Positions 51,966 to 60,665 of a DNA stretch of 64,000 nucleotides are shown in pieces (within the stretch, counting starts at the first letter, position 1; each line of letters starts with the position of its first letter). Origin of the DNA: a bacterium (lineage in GTDB: Bacteria; UBA10199; JAIBAG01); contig JAIBAG010000009.1 of NCBI GenBank assembly GCA_019695305.1, forward strand, positions 1-64,000. Reading direction: 5' to 3'. The notes under the pieces are model-generated. The model made no database searches. It saw only the letters and a program-made list of their open reading frames with translations, and had not been told where the DNA came from. The translations under genes and the position numbers were made by a program.

Positions 51966-54035
51966 CTAAGGAATTAGCGTTATATTAACCGCAAGCGCTT
52001 CCTTTTCATTTTCTGCACTTGGAAAAGTGTAATCCAAGATTCCATCTTGAGAGGCAGAAGCCACAGCTTCTTGATTGGCATAACTAATTAAATACCTAGC
52101 CTTTGAAGGTAACCCTCCCAGGCTCATCCTGCTTTTATGCCAACCTTTTTTTTCAAATGAAATATTTTTCCCTTTAACATCCCAATTCATGACATCAAAT
52201 GTAGATTGAACAATATAAGGCTTTCCAGGTTTTAATCCGGTTAAATAAATTATCTGAGAGTCTTCATCATTTAAAAATACATACAAATTACCCTGATCAT
52301 GATGAAAACCAAGCACACCTCGTGAGCGTACAAGATCTACATTTAAAATGGTGTTATCAAAACGGATAGTTTTTAAATGAGAGTGATTACTAATAACATA
52401 ACCACCGCTATCATTAATGGCAATTTGGGTGGAATAGAAACCTTGGGCTAATTTTGAAAAACGGCTGGCGGTAATAGCAAAAATGGACTGGGCCAGTGCA
52501 TAATCGTATGCTTTTTTAAGTGCTTTTAAAGAGGCTTGATACTCACCTGAATAAAAATGATAATAAACATTGAGAGGTTTAATTCGTTTGGGGGTATTGG
52601 TATTTTGAAAAGTTTCAATTACATCCTGATAACCATAATAAGGACCCTTCCAGCGATTGGTATAGGTATTTTCATTGGAATTACTGGCATAAATTTGCCA
52701 AATGCCATTGTGATTCAAACCCAAAGGCGCCACATAGGAAACGCTATCAAAAATGCGATCAAATCGACTGTCACCACCATTAATATTGGCCAAACCTGCC
52801 TCGCTTGGTACTCGAGCCTGCTCGTCGGTGGGCAAACAATTTCCTGTCCATTCAAACAAATCTACTTTTTTGGAAACGCCCATTTTTTTTAATAATTGAT
52901 TCATTTTTTCTGCAGAAGTCGCTATTTCCTTTTTTTCATCAAATCTGTAATCCGCAATTTTCAGGGAGTAAGTTTCCTTTTTCCAATCTAGGGGATGAGC
53001 ATAGCCATGCGAAGAAGGTTCAATATTGGGTAAAGAATAAATATTCTGGTATAATTTTTGAATACGCTCTGTATTAAATTCTGGCATATCAAAGTAACCG
53101 GTAATCAGAGAAGCCGTGATGGGAATAGAGGAATATTTTTTAAGAATCTCATTATAAATTATTTCACCATCATACGACTTGCGATCGATATTAGATAAAT
53201 TAACAATACCATCTCCATCAATATGGCTGTAAAAAATTCGGTTGCCGTTAATGGTAGTAGTGTCGGGTATTGGAAGCCCCTGTAAGCCATAGGCTTCTTC
53301 AAAAAACAAAAAGGGATTAACTCTCCACTGCTGCTTTTTAATATCGGGAACCATATAAAAAGCATGTGTGGGTTGTGCATAGCCCCCGTTTTCGGAAGTA
53401 AACACCATAGACGAGTCGCTATTCTCCAAATCGGTACGGCGTATCGTTAAATGGGAAGTAACTGTTGAACGTGCGGGTTTAATAAGACGATAAACTATAG
53501 GCTCTGAAAAAAGAAGTTTTCTTTCATAGCTCATCATTTTGGGATTAGAGTAAACTAATTCAAAAAAATAAGGGTTATCCGAATACTCCGATGTATATAT
53601 ACCGCCCAATCTTTTAAAAGCTTCACTACACACAGGAGAAAGCCCCGAAGCTTTTTCTTCTAAAAATCCTAATTCCGATAAAACCACCATCTTTACCCCG
53701 CGGTCGAAGGCCTGGTTTAAAAAGTTGCAATAATCTTGTGTGTTAGGAACAACATTGGGTGTTTTAAACCAACTCAATATCCCTCTCACATCGCTTAATG
53801 TATCCCAATTTGGTAAAGGTTTATTTACACCCCAATACATGAGTTTAAGCCCCAGATGGTTAAGAGAGGACTCTACATACTGATGAATATCGGTGTAAAA
53901 TGGTGCGGGATAAATTTTGTCGTCATAAAAAACGAGAATGGTTCGCTTTACCGGAGTTTCACCAGCAAAAGAAAAAGGCAAGATAGAAGAAAATGCCCAT
54001 AAAAAAAACAGCGCTTTAGCAAATAAATTTTTCAT
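51966..54035 (-). CDS. pelA: PelA deacetylase portion, encoded as a separate protein
   Basis: 689 residues with a Sec signal peptide (about 1-24, FAG). It corresponds to the middle and C-terminal parts of Pseudomonas PelA. A Rossmann-like region (RTILVFYDDK...GVKMVVLSELGFL) is followed by the carbohydrate-esterase core: His271, Asp273 and Asp275 in FYSHIDGDGIVN, then His343 and His347 in PSSHGYAHPLDW. These are the metal-binding and catalytic positions expected in this polysaccharide deacetylase type. A C-terminal beta-rich domain ends the protein. The hydrolase domain that normally precedes it is missing and is encoded by the next gene upstream, which overlaps by 4 bases. Confidence 0.92.
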   Translation of the reverse strand: MKNLFAKALFFLWAFSSILPFSFAGETPVKRTILVFYDDKIYPAPFYTDIHQYVESSLNHLGLKLMYWGVNKPLPNWDTLSDVRGILSWFKTPNVVPNTQDYCNFLNQAFDRGVKMVVLSELGFLEEKASGLSPVCSEAFKRLGGIYTSEYSDNPYFFELVYSNPKMMSYERKLLFSEPIVYRLIKPARSTVTSHLTIRRTDLENSDSSMVFTSENGGYAQPTHAFYMVPDIKKQQWRVNPFLFFEEAYGLQGLPIPDTTTINGNRIFYSHIDGDGIVNLSNIDRKSYDGEIIYNEILKKYSSIPITASLITGYFDMPEFNTERIQKLYQNIYSLPNIEPSSHGYAHPLDWKKETYSLKIADYRFDEKKEIATSAEKMNQLLKKMGVSKKVDLFEWTGNCLPTDEQARVPSEAGLANINGGDSRFDRIFDSVSYVAPLGLNHNGIWQIYASNSNENTYTNRWKGPYYGYQDVIETFQNTNTPKRIKPLNVYYHFYSGEYQASLKALKKAYDYALAQSIFAITASRFSKLAQGFYSTQIAINDSGGYVISNHSHLKTIRFDNTILNVDLVRSRGVLGFHHDQGNLYVFLNDEDSQIIYLTGLKPGKPYIVQSTFDVMNWDVKGKNISFEKKGWHKSRMSLGGLPSKARYLISYANQEAVASASQDGILDYTFPSAENEKEALAVNITLIP

Positions 54036-54847
54036 TCATCTTCAATCAAAACATTTTTTTCAAAAAGAATGTCGCTTACCAAATAATGGAACCCCATTTT
54101 TTTTAAATCACGAATGCCATTTTGGATGCGATAGGAATGTATATTGGTGCCGTACAGTACCACATAAACCGGTTTATTGAAACGTTCTTTAAAGCTTTGC
54201 AAGTACCGTATTTTTACTTCTCTTTCATCCCGGGCCACATCGGTATAAGTCTTGTTTTTAAAATCATATCCCGTCATCACATCTTCGGCCACCGCACCAG
54301 TAATGATATTTCCCATTTTGTCTAAAAGAGCGAGAGCGTTATTGGTATAAATCTCTAAATCGGGGTATTGATTGTGAAGTTTGGCTATAAAACCTAACAA
54401 CGCTTCCTGTGATCCTTGCTGATTGAGTACGTTTTCGGCATAAAGCGCCGTATCGAGCGTATCTAAAAAAAGTCCACTATAACCATCAGCCATAAAACGA
54501 GGAATAAGTGTGTTAATCAAATAGGTCTGCCATTTGGCATTTCTAATATCTACCCTATAAGCGCCGTCCCAATCGGGATTCTTTTCAAGAATGGTTTTAG
54601 AATTGTTAAAAAGCACAAAATACGGCCGTGTGTCATGGATTTCACCCACACTTAAATAGGCAATAAATTTAGTAGTCTTGGGATAGGATGCAGGCGTAAT
54701 ATTGTCGGGGTCGGTAATAATAAAATTGAGCTTAGATAAAGACGAAGCGTTTAAATTTTTACCATAATAGATCATCCAGCCCGATGTTTGTGAGGAGCAA
54801 GCACTTAAAAAAAATAAAAAAAGAATTAGAGTAATTCTTTTTTCCAC
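54032..54847 (-). CDS. PelA hydrolase portion (GH166-like) as a separate lipoprotein
   Basis: 271 residues from a GTG at 54847 with AGGAGG just upstream. A lipoprotein signal ends at Cys17 (LSAC). The rest matches the PelA endo-alpha-1,4-galactosaminidase fold (TIM barrel): WMIYYGKNLNASSLSKLNFI, FIAYLSVGEIHD with Glu69, GYSGLFLDTLDTA with Asp129, and EIYTNNALALLD. In Pseudomonas this domain is the N-terminal part of PelA. Here it is an independent, probably lipid-anchored enzyme. Its stop overlaps the deacetylase start by 4 bases, so the two products are made together. It begins 22 bases inside the end of the ArsC-like gene. Confidence 0.9.
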   Translation of the reverse strand: MEKRITLILFLFFLSACSSQTSGWMIYYGKNLNASSLSKLNFIITDPDNITPASYPKTTKFIAYLSVGEIHDTRPYFVLFNNSKTILEKNPDWDGAYRVDIRNAKWQTYLINTLIPRFMADGYSGLFLDTLDTALYAENVLNQQGSQEALLGFIAKLHNQYPDLEIYTNNALALLDKMGNIITGAVAEDVMTGYDFKNKTYTDVARDEREVKIRYLQSFKERFNKPVYVVLYGTNIHSYRIQNGIRDLKKMGFHYLVSDILFEKNVLIEDE

Positions 54848-55182
54848 TCATCCTCCTTAAATCCAACCAAACCTATTTTTGGCGATAAAACAAAAGGTCT
54901 TTTAATTAAATTACCATTACCTGCTAGCAATTTTAGGATATCCGCTTGTGAGAGTGACGGTAATTGATTGGCAATTTTCAAGGTTCGGTAATCCTGGCCA
55001 GAGGTATTAAAAAGCTTTTTGACTTCTCCTTTTAAATGGACCAGCATACTTTTTATTTCGCCTTGAGATGGAGGTGTTTCTCGAATAGGAAACACTTGAT
55101 GCTTAATATTGTGCGCGTTTAAAAATTTAAGTGCTTTTTGACAGGTGCTACAGTTTTTATAGACGTATATTTTAAGTAACAT
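54826..55182 (-). CDS. ArsC/Spx-family thioredoxin-fold protein
   Basis: 118 residues. The N-terminal active-site motif is Cys11-Ser-Thr-Cys14 in YKNCSTCQKAL, followed by the family landmarks DYRTLK and NLIKRPF. A CxxC is the Spx/YffB pattern rather than the single Cys of arsenate reductase, so the substrate is not assigned. It is the first gene of the pel-linked minus-strand run, overlapping the hydrolase gene by 22 bases, and is divergent from the CapA-like gene with only 27 bases between starts. Cotranscription with pel genes may be incidental, or may reflect redox control. Confidence 0.85.
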   Translation of the reverse strand: MLLKIYVYKNCSTCQKALKFLNAHNIKHQVFPIRETPPSQGEIKSMLVHLKGEVKKLFNTSGQDYRTLKIANQLPSLSQADILKLLAGNGNLIKRPFVLSPKIGLVGFKEDEWKKELL

Positions 55183-55209
55183 AGAAGCACTATACTGGAC
55201 ATTTTTCTT
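55183..55209. promoter_or_regulatory. 27-base divergent start region of arsC-like and capA-like genes
   Basis: The ATGs of two divergent genes are 27 bases apart. A TATACT hexamer (55191-55196) would serve as -10 for the plus-strand gene and would give an almost leaderless message. The -35 regions of both promoters must lie within the opposite coding sequences. The pel operon has no larger intergenic region upstream, so its main promoter must be here or further upstream. Confidence 0.4.
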
Positions 55210-56232
55210 ATGAAAACAAAAATTTTACTCTTTCTTCTTATTCTCCCTTACCCTGCATTTGCATTTACCATTGCTCTGGGTGGAGATACTATGTTGGGAC
55301 GTAATGTCGCATTGGCTAATCGTGATGCTTCGGTTAGCGAAGTGTGGGGTAACAGCCAGGAACTATTTCTAAAAGCCAACTTTGCATTGGTAAATGCCGA
55401 ACTCGCTTTTACAAATCACACCAAAACTTACGAAAAAAAGGCATTTTACTTTAAAGCACCGCCGTCTCATGTTCGTTTTTTAAAAGCATTAGGTATAGAT
55501 GCCGTCAATTTGGCCAATAATCATGTTCTTGATTACGGGCTTGCGGGCTTAAAAGACACACTTCAAACCTATAAAAAAGCTGGTATCACAATAGCGGGCG
55601 CCGGACTCAAGCACAATGAAGCCTACACTGTTCCTCTGATTAAAGTTCAAAACCATACTATCGCTCTTATTTCGCTAACCGATAATGTAGTTTCCTGGCA
55701 AGCCCAAGATAATAAGCCAGGTATTGCCTACGCTCCTATTAATAGTAGCGGTTTAGCACAAACCATTGAACGAATCAAAAAAGCCAAAGCGAGCGGCGCT
55801 GATTATATTATTATATCTCTTCACTGGGGCGGCAATTGGGTAAAAGCACCCTCAGCCGAATTTCAACATTTTGCCCACGGTCTTGTGGATGCCGGCGCTG
55901 ATCTTATTCACGGGCATAGCCCGCATGTTTTTCAAGGAATGGAACTTTATAAGGGCAAACCCATTTTTTATAGTTTGGGCGATTTAATTGATGATTACGA
56001 GGTAAAACCAGACATGCGAAACGATTTGGGACTTATTGCCGAGGTAAGATTAAACGAAAATATGACATTTAAAAAAGCGTCTCTTTATCCAGTTAATATT
56101 ATCAACACAAAAACGCGTTTAGCTGAAGAGAACAATCTTAAAACAGCCCTTGATCGCGCTAAGATGTTATCACAAGCTCTTGGCACACAGGGTGCCATAG
56201 AGCAAAACCAATTTGTAATAACAGCGAAGTAA
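55210..56232 (+). CDS. CapA family (poly-gamma-glutamate-type) exported protein
   Basis: 340 residues with a signal peptide (about 1-18, AFA). The calcineurin-like phosphoesterase fold of CapA is shown by IALGGDTMLGRNV, NAELAFT, VNLANNHVLDYGLAGL, ISLHWGGNW and HGHSPHVFQGMELYKGKPIFYSLGD (quoted as separate motifs). CapA proteins take part in capsule anchoring or export in Gram-positives; in Gram-negatives the role is unclear. It is divergent from the pel-linked run across 27 bases, which hints at a shared envelope-polysaccharide function without proving it. Confidence 0.88.
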   Translation: MKTKILLFLLILPYPAFAFTIALGGDTMLGRNVALANRDASVSEVWGNSQELFLKANFALVNAELAFTNHTKTYEKKAFYFKAPPSHVRFLKALGIDAVNLANNHVLDYGLAGLKDTLQTYKKAGITIAGAGLKHNEAYTVPLIKVQNHTIALISLTDNVVSWQAQDNKPGIAYAPINSSGLAQTIERIKKAKASGADYIIISLHWGGNWVKAPSAEFQHFAHGLVDAGADLIHGHSPHVFQGMELYKGKPIFYSLGDLIDDYEVKPDMRNDLGLIAEVRLNENMTFKKASLYPVNIINTKTRLAEENNLKTALDRAKMLSQALGTQGAIEQNQFVITAK

Positions 56233-56263
56233 ATTATGAATGAGCTCCATTACCGTTCTGTCA

Positions 56264-57367
56264 TTATAAGTTTGCAAGTTCCTTATCGGCTGTTTGATAG
56301 ATAGACGATTCTTTATCACCCACCAAATTTTTGGCTGCTTCTAAAGCCGCACGGGCTTCTTCTTTTTTACCTTCGCTCTTAAGCACAATGCCATTGTAAA
56401 GCGATAAATTTGCCGTTACTTTTTTATCGTGATGTGGATCCATTTTTTGTGTGGTTTCTAAATACTTACGGGCTTCAACATATTTTTGCTGTTTAATAAG
56501 TCCAGCCAGTAAATAATAATTTGACTGAAACTGGTAATAAGAATTGCATTTGTGACTGTCACAAAAACTCATAAAATCCTGATAGGCAGCCTCCGATTCC
56601 GCATATGCCTTACCACGATATGCATATTTAATTTTTGAAAACCGAAACTGCGGATTATTGGGATATTTGGCAATAAGAGGTTCTAAATATTTTTTAGTTT
56701 GTGTGTAATCTTTTTTAGATTCGCCAAAAATATAAGTAAGCAAAAATTGGGCATCGGCCTGATAAATATTAGAATTATTAGCGGTTTGGTTTAGTTGCGA
56801 TATGCCCTTTTGCTCATTACCCGAAATTCCCATAATACCCGTTAAAAACTTAAGCCCAGGAGGAATATTGGCAGCAAAATAATTAAATGAGCCAATGGCC
56901 AAATAGGCATCGTAACGGCTAGGATCCTTTTCTATGGCTTCTTCCATATGCTTTTTACATTTTTTAAGAATAAGCCCTGCGCGCGATTTTTTATCTAAAT
57001 CAATCCATTTACGCGCCAAATACAAATAGGAATTTCCCAAGTTGATCATTTTATCAATATTGTTCTGGTCTTTATCCCATTGATGAAAAGCCAAATCATT
57101 GGCCCTTTTATAATCAGCTAAAATTTGAGTATCGTTTGCTCCTCTTAAGTTATTGACTTGGTCTTCCCAATCACCAATGGTTCCTTTGACAATATAACCC
57201 ACAGGATCATCGGGATGAGCCCCTATATATTGGTTAATAGCGGCTTTAGCCTCAGACGTTTGTGCATTATAAGCCGCATCGATGGCTCTCTGTAAGGTAG
57301 GATCCACACCGGCCTGAACGGCTGACGATATAAAAATAAATGATACTACCAACCAAACTTTTTTCAT
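56264..57367 (-). CDS. Exported TPR-like protein
   Basis: 367 residues from the ATG at 57367; the upstream extension is rejected because the signal peptide MKKVWLVVSFIFISSAVQAG begins here. The mature chain is helical with tetratricopeptide-like units (YNAQTSEAKAAINQYIGAHP, KKYLEPLIAKYPNNPQFRFS, EARKYLETTQKMDPHHDKKV). Lys-rich and probably periplasmic. It follows folC by 44 bases on the same strand. Function unknown; no partner is visible. Confidence 0.8.
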   Translation of the reverse strand: MKKVWLVVSFIFISSAVQAGVDPTLQRAIDAAYNAQTSEAKAAINQYIGAHPDDPVGYIVKGTIGDWEDQVNNLRGANDTQILADYKRANDLAFHQWDKDQNNIDKMINLGNSYLYLARKWIDLDKKSRAGLILKKCKKHMEEAIEKDPSRYDAYLAIGSFNYFAANIPPGLKFLTGIMGISGNEQKGISQLNQTANNSNIYQADAQFLLTYIFGESKKDYTQTKKYLEPLIAKYPNNPQFRFSKIKYAYRGKAYAESEAAYQDFMSFCDSHKCNSYYQFQSNYYLLAGLIKQQKYVEARKYLETTQKMDPHHDKKVTANLSLYNGIVLKSEGKKEEARAALEAAKNLVGDKESSIYQTADKELANL

Positions 57368-57411
57368 AAAGACCTCGCTTCCTTTAAGTAGGGTATCAAC
57401 AACCATTAACT

Positions 57412-58635
57412 TTAAACATTAATAGTTTTTAAGGCTTGTTTAAACTGGGCTACCAGATACAGCGACCCTGTAATGATAATGTGATCGGATTGAGAATAAG
57501 ACTCAAGCCATTTTTTTAAATAAATCTCTTGAAGATTAAGTACTTTTATATCTGCTCCAAGCTCTTGAGACAGGCGCTTGGCTTCTTTCTGTAACGTTTC
57601 AAGAGGGTACATACGATTGGTTTCAAAATAAACCAATGTTAAGGACAAAACATGGGGTAATAATAAACCCGCCAAGTGTGAAAGAGGCCTGTCGGATAGA
57701 CAACCAAAAAAGGCATGAAACTTGTAGGGGTTAGTTTTCAAAAATGTGACTAAACTTAAAATACCCTCTTCATTATGCGCTCCATCCACCACAATTTGGG
57801 GTTTATTATAAACCGTCTCCAAACGACCTTCAATATGGGCGTTTTGAAGTCCAGCGGCTATGGCTTGTGACGATATGGCAAAACCTAAAGAATTGAGGGA
57901 ATGAATAATACCCACTGCCAGAGCCGCATTACGCTTTTGATGCTCACCCTCAAGCCCCAAGGGAAGCTCCTCTACAAAATGAAGTATATTTTTATCTATT
58001 TGATGAAAAATAGCTCTGCAAGACTGGCAATGCTTCTTAAGAACTGGAAGAAGATGCATGTTATCAATACCAGTCCAAACCTCTCCCCCCTTAATGATTT
58101 GCATTTTTTCTATCAGAATTTTTTCTAAAGTGTTTCCCAAATAGTGTTCATGGTCCATGGCCACCGTAGTAATGGCACTTACTAAGGGAGTAACCACATT
58201 AGTGGCATCCCAACGTCCACCAAGCCCCGTTTCTAAAATAGCAATATCCACCTGACGTTCGGCAAAATACAAAAACATGATGAGAATAATCCATTCAAAA
58301 TAAGTGTGTTTTTTTAGCCCTACTTTTTGTTTTAACAATTGATGTAAGCGCGCAAAATCTTCCTCCGAAATCCAAGTTCCGTTTATTTGAATGCGCTCAC
58401 GTACCGATTGAATGTGGGGCGAAAGTGTCAGTCCCGTTTTGTATCCTGCTTCAATCAGCATTTGGGCCACAAAGGTACAGGTAGATCCTTTACCGTTAGT
58501 ACCTGCTATATGCACCGATTGAAACGAACGCTGAGGATTTCCAAATAGATGAAGTGTATTGAGTATAGTATCAAGGCCCGGATGTATGCCGTTTTTTTGT
58601 AATAATTCTAAATCGTAGATAATAAAAGAATCCAT
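57412..58635 (-). CDS. folC: Folylpolyglutamate / dihydrofolate synthase
   Basis: 407 residues. It ligates glutamate to folates, and in bacteria often also makes dihydrofolate. Mur-ligase fold signatures: the P-loop HIAGTNGKGSTCTFV, TGLTLSPHIQSVRERIQING, ILETGLGGRWDATNVV, and DGAHNEEGILSLV. It starts 1 base after the stop of the HATPase-GAF-PP2C gene, so it is cotranscribed with a regulatory module to which it has no obvious functional link. accD, its frequent neighbour, is absent. Confidence 0.93.
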   Translation of the reverse strand: MDSFIIYDLELLQKNGIHPGLDTILNTLHLFGNPQRSFQSVHIAGTNGKGSTCTFVAQMLIEAGYKTGLTLSPHIQSVRERIQINGTWISEEDFARLHQLLKQKVGLKKHTYFEWIILIMFLYFAERQVDIAILETGLGGRWDATNVVTPLVSAITTVAMDHEHYLGNTLEKILIEKMQIIKGGEVWTGIDNMHLLPVLKKHCQSCRAIFHQIDKNILHFVEELPLGLEGEHQKRNAALAVGIIHSLNSLGFAISSQAIAAGLQNAHIEGRLETVYNKPQIVVDGAHNEEGILSLVTFLKTNPYKFHAFFGCLSDRPLSHLAGLLLPHVLSLTLVYFETNRMYPLETLQKEAKRLSQELGADIKVLNLQEIYLKKWLESYSQSDHIIITGSLYLVAQFKQALKTINV

Positions 58636-58636
58636 C

Positions 58637-60322
58637 TTACTTAAGAGTCATAATAAGTGCCGATGCATCATCGGCGCGTTTTTGACCTAAAGAAAACTGT
58701 TTGGAGCTTTCCATCAAATATTCCACATTGTGCGAGGCATGATCAAAAGAAGACAATTGAAATGAGGAGGCCAAACGATTAAGCCCATAACGTTCGTTGT
58801 GCCCGTTAGCACACTCAATAATACCATCGGTATAAAATAAAACTGAATCCTGCTTACGAAGAACAATTTCTATGGCCTTATATTCTTCGGAAGGCACAAT
58901 ACCTAAAGCAACGCCAGCTTCCTCATAACCGGCTATTGGCCACACCTTGCCATCACGTTTAATAAGCGGGAAAAAGTGACCAGCCGAAGCCACCGACAAG
59001 GTAGCATACGAATGATGATAAACTGCTAACACCATAGTAATAAATTGATCGGACTTATATAAATCGTTGTAGAGCGAGGTATTAAGCAGCGAGAGAATTT
59101 TTTCCGGCTTTTTCTCCTGTAACAAAATGGCCTTCATCTGACTTCTAAAATTGGCCATGGTAAGAGATGCGGCCAAGTTATGCCCCGACACATCGGCCAT
59201 CACCAGCACTGTTTCTTCGTCGTTTAAACGAATCACATCATAATAATCGCCACCTATCTCAAGTGCTGTATCACACTGGCCATGCACTTCTAAATCGGGA
59301 AATGGAGGAAACGCGCGTGGCAAATAATGTTCATGAATTTTACCGGCAATTTCAAATTCGTGTTTTAAACTTTCGGCTTCGGTGGCTCGCACCAACAAAT
59401 TTTTTAAATACAAACAAGCTGCTGCCTGATTAGCAATAGCTGTTAAAAGCAAAAGATCCTTTTTTGTAAAAGCCTTTCCGTCACGCCTGTCGGTCATATT
59501 AATAACACCCACCGATTCAAGCTGTTTGGTTTCGGGGGCATGATAAAAAAGAGGTGCCGAAATAAACGAATGGGTTTTGTATTTTTTCTTTTTTTCCCAA
59601 CCCGACTGATTTTTTTTGATATCCGCAATAAGGCATGGCTTTTGGTGTTTAAACACATAACCGGCAATCCCTTCACCAGGGCGAACTTCCACCGATCCAA
59701 CCTTGGAAAGTCCACGACTTGCTGCCAGTTTTAGCTTACGAGCACTAGCATCGTATAAAAGAATAGATGCCTTAAGAGCACCAAAAACGTCGGCCGCTCT
59801 TTCTAAAATAAGCTGATATATCATGGAGGGGTCTTCTGTAGATAAAAGGCGGCTGCTCATTTCTAAAATAAAATTTAAATCACGTAGTTTAGGATCAAGC
59901 CCAATAAAAGCACGGCTTAATGTTAACACATTTCCTTTTTTACTCTTTTTATAGTGAACCGTATCCACCAGTTGACGCATCAAAAAAACACCTCTCCCCG
60001 ATTCAAGCATGTTTTTAAAATCGGGGGCTTTAACTTTTGTTACATTAAAGCCAGGCCCGTGATCGGTAATAAAAAGAGTAATCCCTTTAGCAGTCAGCTC
60101 AATTTTCACATCTACTTTTTTATTCTTTTCCAGTTCTCTGGCATGACGAATGGCATTGCCCACTCCTTCGGCATAGGCCAGTTTAAGATCGGATACAAAT
60201 TGGTTGGAAAGATGTGAGCTAGCGCCTTTTTTACGCAAACTTGAAAAAGCGCGATCAAAACTAGGCAACATGTCCCCTTCGCGGCGAACAGAAAAACTAA
60301 CCTGAATGGTACTATTTTTCAT
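58637..60322 (-). CDS. Fused HATPase - GAF - PP2C phosphatase regulator
   Basis: 561 residues. Residues 1-135 are an RsbW/SpoIIAB-like kinase domain with N-box YAEGVGNAIRHA and G1 box TDHGPGF. Residues 150-310 are a GAF domain. Residues 340-560 are a SpoIIE-type PP2C phosphatase with EIGGDYYDVI, MADVSGHNLAASL, YTDGIIECANG and the C-terminal RADDASALIM. The same chain thus holds the domain that phosphorylates STAS antagonists and the one that dephosphorylates them. The STAS gene overlaps its start by 4 bases. Together they form a complete partner-switching unit, sensing through GAF. Confidence 0.92.
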   Translation of the reverse strand: MKNSTIQVSFSVRREGDMLPSFDRAFSSLRKKGASSHLSNQFVSDLKLAYAEGVGNAIRHARELEKNKKVDVKIELTAKGITLFITDHGPGFNVTKVKAPDFKNMLESGRGVFLMRQLVDTVHYKKSKKGNVLTLSRAFIGLDPKLRDLNFILEMSSRLLSTEDPSMIYQLILERAADVFGALKASILLYDASARKLKLAASRGLSKVGSVEVRPGEGIAGYVFKHQKPCLIADIKKNQSGWEKKKKYKTHSFISAPLFYHAPETKQLESVGVINMTDRRDGKAFTKKDLLLLTAIANQAAACLYLKNLLVRATEAESLKHEFEIAGKIHEHYLPRAFPPFPDLEVHGQCDTALEIGGDYYDVIRLNDEETVLVMADVSGHNLAASLTMANFRSQMKAILLQEKKPEKILSLLNTSLYNDLYKSDQFITMVLAVYHHSYATLSVASAGHFFPLIKRDGKVWPIAGYEEAGVALGIVPSEEYKAIEIVLRKQDSVLFYTDGIIECANGHNERYGLNRLASSFQLSSFDHASHNVEYLMESSKQFSLGQKRADDASALIMTLK

Positions 60323-60657
60323 GAAGGATAGGAACTTACAGCTTCATCCACACTGGGGTATATCTGAAATACCTTATCAAGACGTGTAATTTGCAAAATG
60401 GATTTCACTTCCTCGCAGGGAGAAGCAATTTTAAGATCCCCGTTTTTTTGTCTTAACGTGCGCGACAGCCCAACAAAAGCACCCAAACAAGTACTGTCGA
60501 TAAAATCTACTGCATTTAAATCGAGTACCAATTGCTTGGTATCGGTAGGAATGAGTTTATTTATTTCCTCCTTCAGCTTTGCCTGTTTACCAATTTCAAG
60601 TGAACCGGAAAGAGAAATAATAACAACATCGTTTTTACGAATATGAGAAGTAATCAT
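60319..60657 (-). CDS. STAS-domain anti-sigma-factor antagonist
   Basis: 112 residues, a single STAS domain. The phospho-acceptor context is DFIDSTCLGAFVGLSRTL, with Asp54-Ser55 in the usual position. It should be phosphorylated by the HATPase domain and dephosphorylated by the PP2C domain of the downstream protein, with which it overlaps by ATGA. It lies 8 bases after a sigma54 activator gene. No sigma factor is next to it, so the switched target may be another regulator. Confidence 0.93.
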   Translation of the reverse strand: MITSHIRKNDVVIISLSGSLEIGKQAKLKEEINKLIPTDTKQLVLDLNAVDFIDSTCLGAFVGLSRTLRQKNGDLKIASPCEEVKSILQITRLDKVFQIYPSVDEAVSSYPS

Positions 60658-60665
60658 AATTGATG

